NCBI RefSeq assembly: GCF_014229095.1
Contig: NZ_JAARZC010000001.1
Span: forward strand, 1,302,001-1,366,000
Reading direction: 5' to 3'
DNA length: 64,000 nucleotides
Source: Listeria cossartiae subsp. cayugensis
GTDB taxonomy: Bacteria; Bacillota; Bacilli; Lactobacillales; Listeriaceae
Of this stretch, positions 46,921 to 56,428 are shown piece by piece (positions within the stretch are counted from its first letter, which is position 1; every line of letters begins with the position of its first letter). Below the pieces are notes generated by a model, which was not told where the DNA came from, did no database searches, and saw nothing but the letters and a program-made list of their open reading frames with translations. Made by a program: the position numbers and the translations under genes.

Positions 46921-47721
46921 TTAAACTAAGTTGGTTAATGCTTGTTCTAGCGAGCCATATGATTCGAGTTTGGAAATGTTTGATCCAAGTTGAATCGTGC
47001 GCTGGGCAAAACTTGGTTGCATGCCGGAAAGTATTGGTACTAAGCCGATAAGTTTAAAAGACTGGATCATGTCTTCCATGTGTTTGGTCGCAAAATCATC
47101 TTTTAATACCGCGCTAGAAAAATCAATCACAATCGTATCTAAATTTAACTTATCCGCAGATTCTATCGCTTTTTCTTTCATAAAATAGCCTCTATCATCA
47201 TCTAAACTGCCAACAATTGGCAAGACGCCGATCGAATTAGTGATTGGAATAATCCGTGTTGATAACTGAATAATTTCCTTTCGCTGAGCGGCAACTTGAT
47301 TTCTATTTTCTTGCATAAAGCCTTCCAACAGCTGTTGTTGTATCGATGCCAGAATATCTTTTATTTCTAACATAAACTGAATAATATCTGCATCTGTATA
47401 AAAAACGTCTTCTGTTTCTTTCCATTTGAGCAAACTAGTAATAATAAATTTATCAATTTCACTCATATGTTGATGGATTTTTCGAATATCGGTTTTATCG
47501 TTAAAGCGTCTTTTACCGATGCTTTCAAAATCGCGTTCTTTCACGCCAGTAATGACATCGATAATCATACCGCATGATGCTGTGCTTAGTGAACGAATAG
47601 ATGATTCAGCCTCGCCACCACTAAGTCTTAATTTATATTCGTCCGTATTAATGTAATAATTTTCGTAAAACATATCCACTAATATCGAACGACGCTCTAT
47701 TAAAAATTGCTTAATCTGCAT
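46921..47721 (-). CDS. RsbR-family stressosome protein
   Basis: 266-residue RsbR paralogue. The N-terminal half is an all-helical, non-globin RsbRD-like domain; the C-terminal STAS domain (about 150-262) starts TNSIGVLPIVGSLDDDRG and continues DTIVIDFSSAVLKDD and GLVPILSGMQPSFAQRTI. In RsbR the phosphorylated threonines sit in the last two segments; here serines occupy the equivalent area. Such proteins assemble with RsbS and RsbT to gate SigB. The ATG at 47721 has AAGGAG six bases upstream; six extra codons are open above it. It is followed by a terminator, and YflT and SNF2 genes are upstream. Confidence 0.88.
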   Translation of the reverse strand: MQIKQFLIERRSILVDMFYENYYINTDEYKLRLSGGEAESSIRSLSTASCGMIIDVITGVKERDFESIGKRRFNDKTDIRKIHQHMSEIDKFIITSLLKWKETEDVFYTDADIIQFMLEIKDILASIQQQLLEGFMQENRNQVAAQRKEIIQLSTRIIPITNSIGVLPIVGSLDDDRGYFMKEKAIESADKLNLDTIVIDFSSAVLKDDFATKHMEDMIQSFKLIGLVPILSGMQPSFAQRTIQLGSNISKLESYGSLEQALTNLV

Positions 47722-47744
47722 AAACTTCTCCTTTTTCACCGATA

Positions 47745-48167
47745 TTATCTCGCAAAAATTAAGATGTTATCTGCATGTAGATTTTCAATCATTTTATTTA
47801 CTTGTTCTTCTGTTAAGTCAAAGTCTTCTAATAGTTTTTTGACAGACTTATCATCTGTTTTCGAGAACCATTTGGCAAAAGGACCAGCTGCGTATAAAGC
47901 GCCGTATTTAGGATTGTAAGCTTGTGGAATCACAATAGCGCCACTTAGGGATTGCAGAATTCCAGAAATAATACCGAATGCTTCTTCATTAACAGGACGT
48001 TCGATTTCAATATTCTCTTTTTCTGCTAATGTTTCTAGATTTTTATTGTGTTTTGATTTAGCTAGAACAGAAATATCCTCTTTTTCGTAGCCCTCACTCA
48101 CTAATTTGTCGATAATTTCCTCGGCTGCCGCGACGTTTTGAACTGCGAATACTTCCCACTTTTTCAT
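47745..48167 (-). CDS. YflT-type general stress protein
   Basis: 140-residue protein related to Bacillus general stress protein 17M/YflT: KKWEVFAVQNVAAAEEIIDKLVSEGYEKEDISVLAKSK-type N-terminus, a central Gly/Ala-rich hydrophobic stretch and PFAKWFSKTDDKSVKKLLEDFDLTEEQV-type end. Role unknown. Its ATG overlaps the SNF2 stop (TAATG), so it is translationally coupled, and an RsbR paralogue follows 23 bp later. Confidence 0.82.
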   Translation of the reverse strand: MKKWEVFAVQNVAAAEEIIDKLVSEGYEKEDISVLAKSKHNKNLETLAEKENIEIERPVNEEAFGIISGILQSLSGAIVIPQAYNPKYGALYAAGPFAKWFSKTDDKSVKKLLEDFDLTEEQVNKMIENLHADNILIFAR

Positions 48168-51100
48168 TATTTGTCATCCCTTCCATTATCCAATTGTAGT
48201 ATTTGTTTAATTTCTTCTGTACTTAATTTCCCTAGCATTTGTTCCCCTGGCTGAATAAGTTCATCCACTAGTGCTTGTTTTTTCTTTTGCAAATCAAAAA
48301 TTCGTTCTTCAATCGTTCCTTTAGTAATCATTCGGAACACTTGGACGACACGTTTTTGACCGATTCGGTGCGCGCGTCCAGTAGCTTGTTCCTCTACGGC
48401 TGGATTCCACCATAAGTCGTATAAAATCACGGTGTCTGCGCCTACAAGGTTGAGCCCAGTTCCACCAGCTTTTAGCGAGATCAAGAAAATATCATTCTCT
48501 CCTTCGTTAAAGGCATTAACCATATCCAGCCTTGTTTTCGACGGTGTTTTGCCGTCCATATAGAAAAGTGTTTGTCCGTCTTCTTCTAGTTTCTGGCGGA
48601 TAATCGAAAGCATCCCCGTGAACTGGGAAAAAATTAGAATTCGTTTACCGTTTTCTCTTGCTGTCTGTATTGTATCAAATAACTGTAGTAATTTACCAGA
48701 TTCACCTTGATAATTTTCCACAAACAGGCTTGGATCGCAACAAATTTGTCGTAAACGAGTTAATCCCGCGAGTAATTTGATTCGTTCTTCCCCGGCATTT
48801 CCATTGCTCGCTTCTAAATCAGCTTGGATTTTTTCTAAATAAGCTAAGTAAATGGTTTTTTGTTCATCGGTTAATTCAGAGTACAAGTTTGTTTCGATTT
48901 TGTCGGGTAGTTCTTTGACTACATCTTGTTTTAATCTGCGCAACAAGAACGGTCGAATCATTTTGGCGATATTGTCGTAAGGGATTTCTTTAAATTTACG
49001 TAACGATGGGAAAAATCCTGGCATTAATGTTTGGAAAATCGCCCATAATTCATCGATGCTATTTTCAAGTGGCGTTCCGCTAAGTGCAAAAACATGATTT
49101 CGTTTCAGGGCGCGCACAGCTTGTGAAGCTTTCGTATGGTAATTCTTGATAGCTTGCGATTCGTCGATAATAACGCTTGAAAACGCTACATCCGCAAAAT
49201 GCACAATATCTTGGCGTAATGATGGATAAGAAATCAAGTACACATGGCCTCGCTTCATCTCTTCCATTTCGGCCATACGGGATTGTTTTGTCCCATGTAA
49301 AACGGTCACCGGAATAGCTGGCGCAAATTTTTCTAGTTCGCTTTGCCAGTTGTACAGCAGTGAGGCCGGCGTAATAATTAAGACTGGTTTTAAGTTCGGA
49401 TTATCTTCTAGCTCAGATGCCAAAAAGCTAATCGTTTGCACTGTTTTCCCAAGCCCCATATCATCCGCCAAAATTCCGCCTAGATTATACTTCGCAAGTG
49501 ATTTCATCCATTCAAAACCAGTGAGCTGATAATCACGCAGCTCTGCTTTTAAACCTTTTGGCAAAGTAAAGTTGTCTTCGGATTGCGTCGTAATATCTGT
49601 TAACAGTTCGCGGAATGAACGGCTGAATTTATGATGCTCGTCTTGCGTTCCCGCCCCTAAAATATCATAAATTTGCATGCCTCGGTAAAGCGGTACTTGC
49701 ATATTTGCTTGAACGTCTTTTTTACGTACTTCGAGCATTTGGAGTACGTCTTCCATTTGTTTATAGTTCTCTGATTCCAGTGATAAGAAACGACCACTTT
49801 TAAGGCGGTGATAGCTTCGTTTTTCACGCAATGATTCGAGGACATTTTGGACTTCTTCTTCCGGAATCCCTTTGAAATCAAATGAAACAGACAGATAATC
49901 GTTGTCGCCAGAAACATCCAGCGTCGTCACTGGGCGGACATTTTCCTCAACCATTTCTTCGAGACCATCTTCCATATAAATCTCGGCGTACTCGGCAAGT
50001 TTCGGAATGGTTCGATAGTAAAATTGATAGAGATCCTTTTCTTGTTTATTAACGACCATTTTTGTTCCGGAAAAATGAACGGGTGCGCTTTCGATAATAT
50101 TCATCACGCGCGCTTCTTTTTCGACATCGCGAATCATAATTTTTTCGTTTTCTTCTTCGGTTGTCGCAAATGGATCAAATAATTGATTGCCATAATGATA
50201 CTCCAGACGTAACGTATGCTCGCCGTATTCGAGGGCAATAAATAATTTGCAATCAAGCGGCTGTTGGGTAATCCGGTCTTCAATCGAATCATCCAGTTTT
50301 AATTTCCCACTTTTCTGTAGAGCTGGTAGAACGTAGGAAATGACTTCGCTGAGTTGTGACTCTGAAAACTGCACCACTTCATTTTTCGTTACTTTATGAA
50401 ATTCGATTAATGGTTTTAACGATTCCCACACTTCTTTTGCCGGAATGAAAAACGTCCCATCAAAAAATAGTAATTGGTAAGCTTCGAAAAAGATTGCTTG
50501 CTGTAAGTCTTCTAATTCTAATTGATATTTGTCATCGGCACTTTTTTTGAGTTCGAAAATGAAATCAAGATTGTCATGGCGCACGTTGATGCCTCGGTAC
50601 TTAATATCTTCCACGCGTTCTTTCATAATAATGCACGTCGTATCGCGCTCTGCAAGAAGTTCTAGCAACTCACTCGCCATGCTCGGTGGAATCGTTAAGT
50701 TTTTCTCTTCGGCATAAGATTTTGACCAGTAGAAAGAGTCCGTATCATACATTTTGGCAATTTCACTGATTTGCAGCAGTTTATCAAGAATTTGTTTGTC
50801 TTCTTCCGCAAAGAAATGCTCATTTGGATCATAAGCAAAATTCTTGGTAAATACGAGCCACTGCCGATCACGAATCGCCGCTAAAAATGTATTCATGTTT
50901 TTGACAACATAGGTCCGTTCAGTCCCTACTTTCACTTCAATCGTCATAATATAACTAGTATCATCCGGTTTTAAACGAATAATATATTGGGTTTGAAGAG
51001 GCGTTTTATTCGTATTATCCTCTTCCACTTCAAATTGTTGTGCCATATTTTGTTGAAAAAGGGAAAGAAGCGTATTTGATTCTTGCGTGAGAATTCGATT

Positions 51101-51385
51101 TTTAAAATCTTGTTTGGCTGCTTTTTGCTTTTCTTTTTCCATTTTTAAATGTGTTGCGTAGATGTGTTTACAAATGGCGTTTAATTGAAAATCCGCACAG
51201 CTACACGCATAATTTTCGTTGCCAGCATCTTCTACAACATTTTGATCAATAAAATACGTTAAAAAATGGTCTGATGCATCCTTTTCACGAAACTGAATAA
51301 TTTCTCCGTCTTCCATCAGTTTCTTTCCAGCCTGCTTCACACTATATGGAATCATTTTATTTTGAATTGCGGTAAAGTGCTCCAT
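48167..51385 (-). CDS. SWIM-SNF2 family helicase-like ATPase
   Basis: 1072-residue SF2 translocase. A SWIM zinc finger lies near residues 60-78 (CSCADFQLNAICKHIYATH, CxCxnCxH). The central 500 residues are family-specific (bacterial SNF2 N-domain), and the ATPase spans about 610-1060: motif I DDMGLGKTVQT near 640, motif II DESQ near 738 rather than DEAH, motif III ALSGTPLENS, motif VI ATGRAHRIGQKR. It probably remodels protein-DNA complexes or RNA polymerase; the role is not established. First gene of a unit with the YflT and RsbR-like genes. Confidence 0.93.
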   Translation of the reverse strand: MEHFTAIQNKMIPYSVKQAGKKLMEDGEIIQFREKDASDHFLTYFIDQNVVEDAGNENYACSCADFQLNAICKHIYATHLKMEKEKQKAAKQDFKNRILTQESNTLLSLFQQNMAQQFEVEEDNTNKTPLQTQYIIRLKPDDTSYIMTIEVKVGTERTYVVKNMNTFLAAIRDRQWLVFTKNFAYDPNEHFFAEEDKQILDKLLQISEIAKMYDTDSFYWSKSYAEEKNLTIPPSMASELLELLAERDTTCIIMKERVEDIKYRGINVRHDNLDFIFELKKSADDKYQLELEDLQQAIFFEAYQLLFFDGTFFIPAKEVWESLKPLIEFHKVTKNEVVQFSESQLSEVISYVLPALQKSGKLKLDDSIEDRITQQPLDCKLFIALEYGEHTLRLEYHYGNQLFDPFATTEEENEKIMIRDVEKEARVMNIIESAPVHFSGTKMVVNKQEKDLYQFYYRTIPKLAEYAEIYMEDGLEEMVEENVRPVTTLDVSGDNDYLSVSFDFKGIPEEEVQNVLESLREKRSYHRLKSGRFLSLESENYKQMEDVLQMLEVRKKDVQANMQVPLYRGMQIYDILGAGTQDEHHKFSRSFRELLTDITTQSEDNFTLPKGLKAELRDYQLTGFEWMKSLAKYNLGGILADDMGLGKTVQTISFLASELEDNPNLKPVLIITPASLLYNWQSELEKFAPAIPVTVLHGTKQSRMAEMEEMKRGHVYLISYPSLRQDIVHFADVAFSSVIIDESQAIKNYHTKASQAVRALKRNHVFALSGTPLENSIDELWAIFQTLMPGFFPSLRKFKEIPYDNIAKMIRPFLLRRLKQDVVKELPDKIETNLYSELTDEQKTIYLAYLEKIQADLEASNGNAGEERIKLLAGLTRLRQICCDPSLFVENYQGESGKLLQLFDTIQTARENGKRILIFSQFTGMLSIIRQKLEEDGQTLFYMDGKTPSKTRLDMVNAFNEGENDIFLISLKAGGTGLNLVGADTVILYDLWWNPAVEEQATGRAHRIGQKRVVQVFRMITKGTIEERIFDLQKKKQALVDELIQPGEQMLGKLSTEEIKQILQLDNGRDDK

Positions 51386-51427
51386 TACTTTCTTCCTCCC
51401 AAAAACCGTCCATTACTCTAAACTACT

Positions 51428-51456
51428 ATTATATAGGAAAAGACGAGGGACGGCAA
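51428..51456 (-). promoter_or_regulatory. SNF2 gene promoter
   Basis: -35 TTGCCG (51451-51456), 17-bp spacer, -10 TATAAT (51428-51433), 40 bp upstream of the ATG. Confidence 0.7.
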
Positions 51457-51469
51457 CGCATGCGGTCTT

Positions 51470-54400
51470 TTAGCTACTAGCGGTAATAAATTTAGTAGTA
51501 CTTCCGTGATTTGTCGCTGTTACTTCGAGCCTTGCAGAAATTCGTTCTTTTAGCTCTGGCACATGGGAAATAATCCCAACTAAGCGCCCATTTTCTTGTG
51601 TTTCGAGTAAACATTCGACTGCGGCTTCAAGTGATTCTGGATCCAGCGTACCGAATCCTTCATCAATAAACATGGTCTCAAGTGAAATCCCGCCCGCCAT
51701 TTCCTGTACTACTTCTGCAAGTGATAAAGCAAGCGCAAGGGAGGTTTTAAAGCTTTCTCCCCCCGAAAGTGTTTTTACGTGGCGTGTTAGTCCGGTGTAT
51801 TCGTCAAAAACTTCAAGTTCTAAGCCACTTTGGACATTTCCTTTTGCTTTTTCCATTTTTCGTTGTAGTTCAAAACGGCCGCTCGTCATTTTCGATAGAC
51901 GGTGATTAGCTCGGTGGATAATAGTGTCTAAGAACATCGCTAAAATGTAGCGTTCAAATGTTAATCTGCGGGCGTTTTTCCCGCGGGCAGCATCTGCTAG
52001 CAATCCAATATCCGCATAGTTTGCTTCGGCTTTTTCAACGGTTTGAATGCTATTTTGATAGTTTTCGATCAGTTCTTTGCGTTTTGCGACAAATTCGCGT
52101 TGTTTGATAGTACTTTCTTCTGATTGACTGAGTTGTCGTTGCTTTTCTTGCATCACGAATTCGAGTTGTTCGATATTCGGCTTTTGTTTATCTTTGAGTT
52201 TCTCTGTTAAATCCGCTTGACGCGAGATCGCTAAATGACGTTTTCGTTCAAAGTCGGCCAGTTGTTCTTCTTGGCTTTTTAGTTCTTCGTCGGACATTAG
52301 TGCTTGTTTATAGGCATCATAGGATGAAAAATCATTTTGTTTCATAGCTACTTTAAAAATTTCCCGTTGTTCTTGTAATGCTTCTTTTGCACCTAAAGTT
52401 GTTTTTTGCGCAGATTGTAACGTTGATTCTAGTTGGGTTATGGCTTTTTCAGCTTGTCTAAATGCTGTATCCACTTGCTCTGCTTGTTTAATATGCGTTT
52501 GAATACTAGCATTTAGTTCTTTTTTCTTCTGCTCAAAAACGGCTTTATCCCGCAAACCAGCTGGGATTGATTGTTCTAAATAGCTTAATTTACCTGTAGT
52601 TAGTTGAACTTGCTGATGCAACTGTTCTACTTGAACGGCAATCGTATTTTTTGCTGTTTCGGCTTTATTTTGGTTGGTTTTTAATGTTTGTAAAGTTGCT
52701 TGGATTGTTTCTTTTTGGGCGATTTTGGTTTGTAGCATTTCTATTTCTTCCGTTACATTCTTTCTTTGTTGGATGTTTTCAGCTAATGCTTGTTCGAGCT
52801 CGGCTAGGTGCACATCCGCGATATCTGCCCATTCACTTAGTTGCCATTCGAGCTGGCTGATCGCTTTTTCGGTTGAATCAATCGCTACTTGTTTTTCGCG
52901 TAGCTTTGCGCTAGCTACTTCGAGTGTTTCAAGATTGGCCACTTCTCCAAATTCCGCGAGTTTTGGGTGTGACACAGAACCACAGACGGGACAAGCATCG
53001 CCGTCATGCAAATGGGTCGCCAGTATCGCTGCTTGTTCTTGTTGTCGTTTTATTTCTTCTTGATTAATCGTTGTTTCTATTTCCGACTTTGCGGTTAAAA
53101 GCTTGGCAAGCGTTTGTTCTTCTTCTTGTTTCTGTGTATTCCATGCAACCATTTTCACCCGTTTTTTTACTAATTCTTGCTTTTTCTCGATGCTAGCTTC
53201 AATCGTTGTTCGCTCATTAATAGCTTCCAAATTGGCCATTTCCGCTTGATTTACTTCCCCAAGCCGCGCTTCCATCAACTGCATTTCGGCAATGATTTCT
53301 TGCTCACTTTTCACGACTTTTTCTAAATGGTCGGTCGCTTCTTTCCAGTCTAGTTCGGCGCGTCTTTTTTGGACGGTAACCGTTTCTAACTCTATAATTT
53401 TCGGTTCCATTTCTTCCAATTGAAACAGCGTGCGTTTATTAGCTTCTAATTCTACTTCTTTTTCCGCCAACATTTCTTTTTGTTTTTTTGCATGTAAAAA
53501 TTGATCCGATACCCGTTCCGCCTCAAGCGCCACTTGTTTTTCTGTTTTCTCTGCCGCTTCCAATTGTTCTTTCAAACGAATGCAAAGGGCATCTTGAGAC
53601 CGCAAATTGCTCGCTCTTTTGGCAGCTTCCATGCGCATTTCTATTGCTTGATAAAAATCTTTTTCTGCTTCCAACTTCACTACTTCCGCCGAATATGCAT
53701 CTAAATTTTGCCAATCAATCAATTGCTCTTTTGCGAGTGTGACTTTTTCAACAGCGTCACTGGTTTGTTTGCGAATAACGCTCAATTCCGTTTCTAATTC
53801 TGCTAAAATCGCTTGTTCTTTTTGCATTGCTTCGGTTTGCAAAACACTGATTTCACTCGTCGTTTTTCCAGCAACCTCCATACCAGGCAAACTCAGCTCA
53901 GCAAGTTCTGCCACTTTTTTGCGCGCTTCTACGACTAAAATTTCCGCTTCTTTTTGCTTTTCCCACAGTAAATTTTCGACTTTTTCATAGTAAACCGTAT
54001 GCGCTAACCGTTGCAAAATCACTTCTTTTTCTTTACTATCCGATACGAGTAATTCTCTAAATTCCCCTTGTGGAATCATCAAAATCTGTCTAAATTGATC
54101 CACATTAAGCTGAATTAATTCTTCCATTTTCGTATTTACATCACGAACTGAACTTGCCAGTAATTTCATCTCGTCGCCAATCAACTCGTATAACTCGGCT
54201 TTTTGCGGAGAAGTAGTCGTTCCATTGCCACGTTGTTTCGCAATTTCTTGCTGTGGAATCCGACTAATTTGGTAAATTTTATCTTTCAATCTAAAAGCAA
54301 GCGTGACTTCAGTAATTTCTTTATCCGTCGCAAAATGACTACGCATCGAAAAACTTTCCCGATCAAATGTATTCGCTTTGCCGAAAATCGCAAAACTAAT

Positions 54401-54541
54401 CGCATCAAAAATAGTTGATTTTCCCGCCCCAGTTTTCCCAGAAATCACGAAAATCTGCTCCGTTCCAAGCTTTTCAAAATCAATCACTTCTTTTTTCGCA
54501 TAAGCTCCGAACGCTTGCATCGTTAATTTAATTGGTCTCAT
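51470..54541 (-). CDS. sbcC: SbcC nuclease ATPase subunit
   Basis: Rad50-like SMC ATPase of the SbcCD complex, which cleaves DNA hairpins and blocked ends. 1023 residues: Walker A GKTGAGKST near 35, two long coiled coils, a zinc hook CPVC near residue 517 (GDACPVCGSVSHP), then ABC signature TLSGGESFKTSLALA and Walker B METMFIDEGFGTLD. It overlaps sbcD by 4 bp (ATGA), as expected for a fixed 2:2 complex. Confidence 0.96.
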   Translation of the reverse strand: MRPIKLTMQAFGAYAKKEVIDFEKLGTEQIFVISGKTGAGKSTIFDAISFAIFGKANTFDRESFSMRSHFATDKEITEVTLAFRLKDKIYQISRIPQQEIAKQRGNGTTTSPQKAELYELIGDEMKLLASSVRDVNTKMEELIQLNVDQFRQILMIPQGEFRELLVSDSKEKEVILQRLAHTVYYEKVENLLWEKQKEAEILVVEARKKVAELAELSLPGMEVAGKTTSEISVLQTEAMQKEQAILAELETELSVIRKQTSDAVEKVTLAKEQLIDWQNLDAYSAEVVKLEAEKDFYQAIEMRMEAAKRASNLRSQDALCIRLKEQLEAAEKTEKQVALEAERVSDQFLHAKKQKEMLAEKEVELEANKRTLFQLEEMEPKIIELETVTVQKRRAELDWKEATDHLEKVVKSEQEIIAEMQLMEARLGEVNQAEMANLEAINERTTIEASIEKKQELVKKRVKMVAWNTQKQEEEQTLAKLLTAKSEIETTINQEEIKRQQEQAAILATHLHDGDACPVCGSVSHPKLAEFGEVANLETLEVASAKLREKQVAIDSTEKAISQLEWQLSEWADIADVHLAELEQALAENIQQRKNVTEEIEMLQTKIAQKETIQATLQTLKTNQNKAETAKNTIAVQVEQLHQQVQLTTGKLSYLEQSIPAGLRDKAVFEQKKKELNASIQTHIKQAEQVDTAFRQAEKAITQLESTLQSAQKTTLGAKEALQEQREIFKVAMKQNDFSSYDAYKQALMSDEELKSQEEQLADFERKRHLAISRQADLTEKLKDKQKPNIEQLEFVMQEKQRQLSQSEESTIKQREFVAKRKELIENYQNSIQTVEKAEANYADIGLLADAARGKNARRLTFERYILAMFLDTIIHRANHRLSKMTSGRFELQRKMEKAKGNVQSGLELEVFDEYTGLTRHVKTLSGGESFKTSLALALSLAEVVQEMAGGISLETMFIDEGFGTLDPESLEAAVECLLETQENGRLVGIISHVPELKERISARLEVTATNHGSTTKFITASS

Positions 54542-55662
54542 TCAGCATCCTCCGTCCTTGCTTGTTCAAAAACGTCCGCTAACTTTTGTTTTTGCGTTTC
54601 CGTTAATTCTGTTCCATTGACATGTTCAAAAAATTGGCCAAATAACTCTAAATCATCTTTTTTCATAATTTCTTCAAAGTTATCTTGCGTTTCTTTTAAT
54701 GTTTGTTTTTTACGTTCTAAATGTAAAATATTTGGATAAAATTGACGCAATTTCCCCATTGGATCTATCAAAGCGCCCTCATCCATCAAATTAACTTGGA
54801 AGAAATCATCAGGATTTTCTACTAAGTTTTCCGTCAGTTCCGTGAGTGTTCCAGAAATAATTCGCATATCATGTTTTGGCGTCAGAAAACGTTCGGTCGC
54901 ACTAACTAGCTCTTTGCCTTCGATTTCCACAATCCGGACACTTTTATGATCATTTGCTTCTGAAAAAGAATATTTCAAAGGCGAACCACTGTAAAAAATA
55001 GATGGATGGCGAATCGCATGCGGGTGGTGCAAATGACCCAGCGCGGTATAAGTAAAACCGTCAAAGCAATTCGTCGAAACACGATCGACATTCCCAATCG
55101 CAAGTTGGCGCTCGGAATCACTCGGAATCCCGCCAGAAACGAACGCATGCCCAACCAAAATCTGCGCCTTACTTGGATCCCATTTGGAACGAATTTGTTT
55201 CGTCACAGCTTGCATAGCGTCTTCAAAACTGCGAATGGAATTATCCGCAAAAGCCTCACGAATAATTGCCGGTTCATGATATGGTACAAGCCACACTTCC
55301 GCATCCATAAAAGGAATCCCTTCAAACTGCGAAGTACACTTTCCTTTCATATAAAGCTTGCTACTTTCATACCACTGGCTACCAAAAGAAAGTCGCTCAG
55401 CGCTATCATGGTTTCCACTAATTGCAAAAATCGGAATACCAAGTTCGACATTCCATTTCACTAAAATATCATTCAGCACTTTTACCGCATCAGCAGGCGG
55501 CACAGCTCGGTCATATAAGTCTCCTGCCAAAATAATGGCATCTACTTGCTCTTCCTCGACAATCTTCGTTATTTGTGCCAAAATGTACTTTTGTTCCGCA
55601 AGCATCGATACTCCAGATACAATTTTTCCTAAATGCAAATCGGCTGTATGTAAAAATTTCAT
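54538..55662 (-). CDS. sbcD: SbcD nuclease subunit
   Basis: Mre11-like Mn2+-dependent nuclease subunit. 374 residues with the calcineurin-type motifs HTADLHLGK, AGDLYDRAVPP, SGNHDSAERL, GHAFVSGG and ALGHLHHP. I choose the ATG at 55662 (MKFLHTADLH), preceded by AAGAGGA, over a 19-codon longer frame that reads back into the promoter area. It is the first gene of the sbcDC pair. Confidence 0.96.
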   Translation of the reverse strand: MKFLHTADLHLGKIVSGVSMLAEQKYILAQITKIVEEEQVDAIILAGDLYDRAVPPADAVKVLNDILVKWNVELGIPIFAISGNHDSAERLSFGSQWYESSKLYMKGKCTSQFEGIPFMDAEVWLVPYHEPAIIREAFADNSIRSFEDAMQAVTKQIRSKWDPSKAQILVGHAFVSGGIPSDSERQLAIGNVDRVSTNCFDGFTYTALGHLHHPHAIRHPSIFYSGSPLKYSFSEANDHKSVRIVEIEGKELVSATERFLTPKHDMRIISGTLTELTENLVENPDDFFQVNLMDEGALIDPMGKLRQFYPNILHLERKKQTLKETQDNFEEIMKKDDLELFGQFFEHVNGTELTETQKQKLADVFEQARTEDAE

Positions 55663-55777
55663 CGGTTTCCTCTTTTCTTTTTCCAGGAGATTATTTATTT
55701 TTAATGCAAAACTCGTCATTTTTAAGTATACTAGATATAGTTTAAAAAAATAACTAGCAATACTGGGAGTGAAGAAG

Positions 55778-56386
55778 TTGTTTTATCATTTCGCAAAAAA
55801 CCTCGTTCATTTTATTTTAATTATTATTGGTGGACGATTTCAAGTACAAAACAAAGACAAAATCATTGAAGCACCTTATGTGGTTGTGTCCACGCATACG
55901 TCATGGATTGAAATCTTATACCTCGGTTTCGCCCTATCGCCAACACCAGTGCATTATATGGCCAAACAAGAGCTATTCAAAGGTAAATTCCTTAACTGGC
56001 TAATGACACACCTTAACGCCTTTCCAGTCAACCGTGATAACCCTGGACCAAGCGCCATTAAAGCACCAATCCGAATGCTAAAAGCTGGCAAAGTAGTTGG
56101 GATTTTCCCGAGTGGTACACGAAAAACAACCAACCTTCATTTAAAACGCGGTGCTGTGACTATCGCTCACAAAGCAAAAGTTCCGATGCTACCTGCCGTT
56201 TATGACGGACCAAAAACATTTGGAGAAATTTTAAAACGCAAAAAAATCATTATTCGTTTTGGCGATCCGGTACTATTCAATGATACCGAACTTGACCAAA
56301 AAGAGCTACTAGAAGTTAAATCTCAAGAACTAATGAACACTTTCGAACAGCTTCAAAACGAAATTAATCAAACAAAAAATAAATAA
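55778..56386 (+). CDS. plsC: PlsC-type 1-acylglycerol-3-phosphate acyltransferase
   Basis: Membrane-associated acyltransferase that makes phosphatidic acid. 202 residues, one N-terminal hydrophobic helix. Block I is THTSWIEILY, where the catalytic HX4D appears as HX4E; block II FPVNRDNPG, block III FPSGTRK and block IV VPMLPAVYDGP are present. A TTG at 55778 has GGGAG 8 bases upstream; a GTG at 55769 is possible but sits on top of that site. Terminator follows. The gene diverges from sbcDC. Confidence 0.88.
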   Translation: MFYHFAKNLVHFILIIIGGRFQVQNKDKIIEAPYVVVSTHTSWIEILYLGFALSPTPVHYMAKQELFKGKFLNWLMTHLNAFPVNRDNPGPSAIKAPIRMLKAGKVVGIFPSGTRKTTNLHLKRGAVTIAHKAKVPMLPAVYDGPKTFGEILKRKKIIIRFGDPVLFNDTELDQKELLEVKSQELMNTFEQLQNEINQTKNK

Positions 56387-56390
56387 AAAA

Positions 56391-56425
56391 AAAGACAGTT
56401 TCCGATTGGAAGCTGTCTTTTTTTA
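56391..56425 (+). terminator. Bidirectional terminator, plsC and lipoprotein gene
   Basis: AAAGACAGTTTCC/GGAAGCTGTCTTT hairpin with A- and T-runs between convergent genes. Confidence 0.9.
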
Positions 56426-56428
56426 TTA

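Noticed and set aside
51438-51473. Hairpin AAAAGAC...GTCTTTT after sbcC as terminator
   Set aside because: Only 7 bp with a large loop; it overlaps the SNF2 promoter, and the tail is not T-rich enough.
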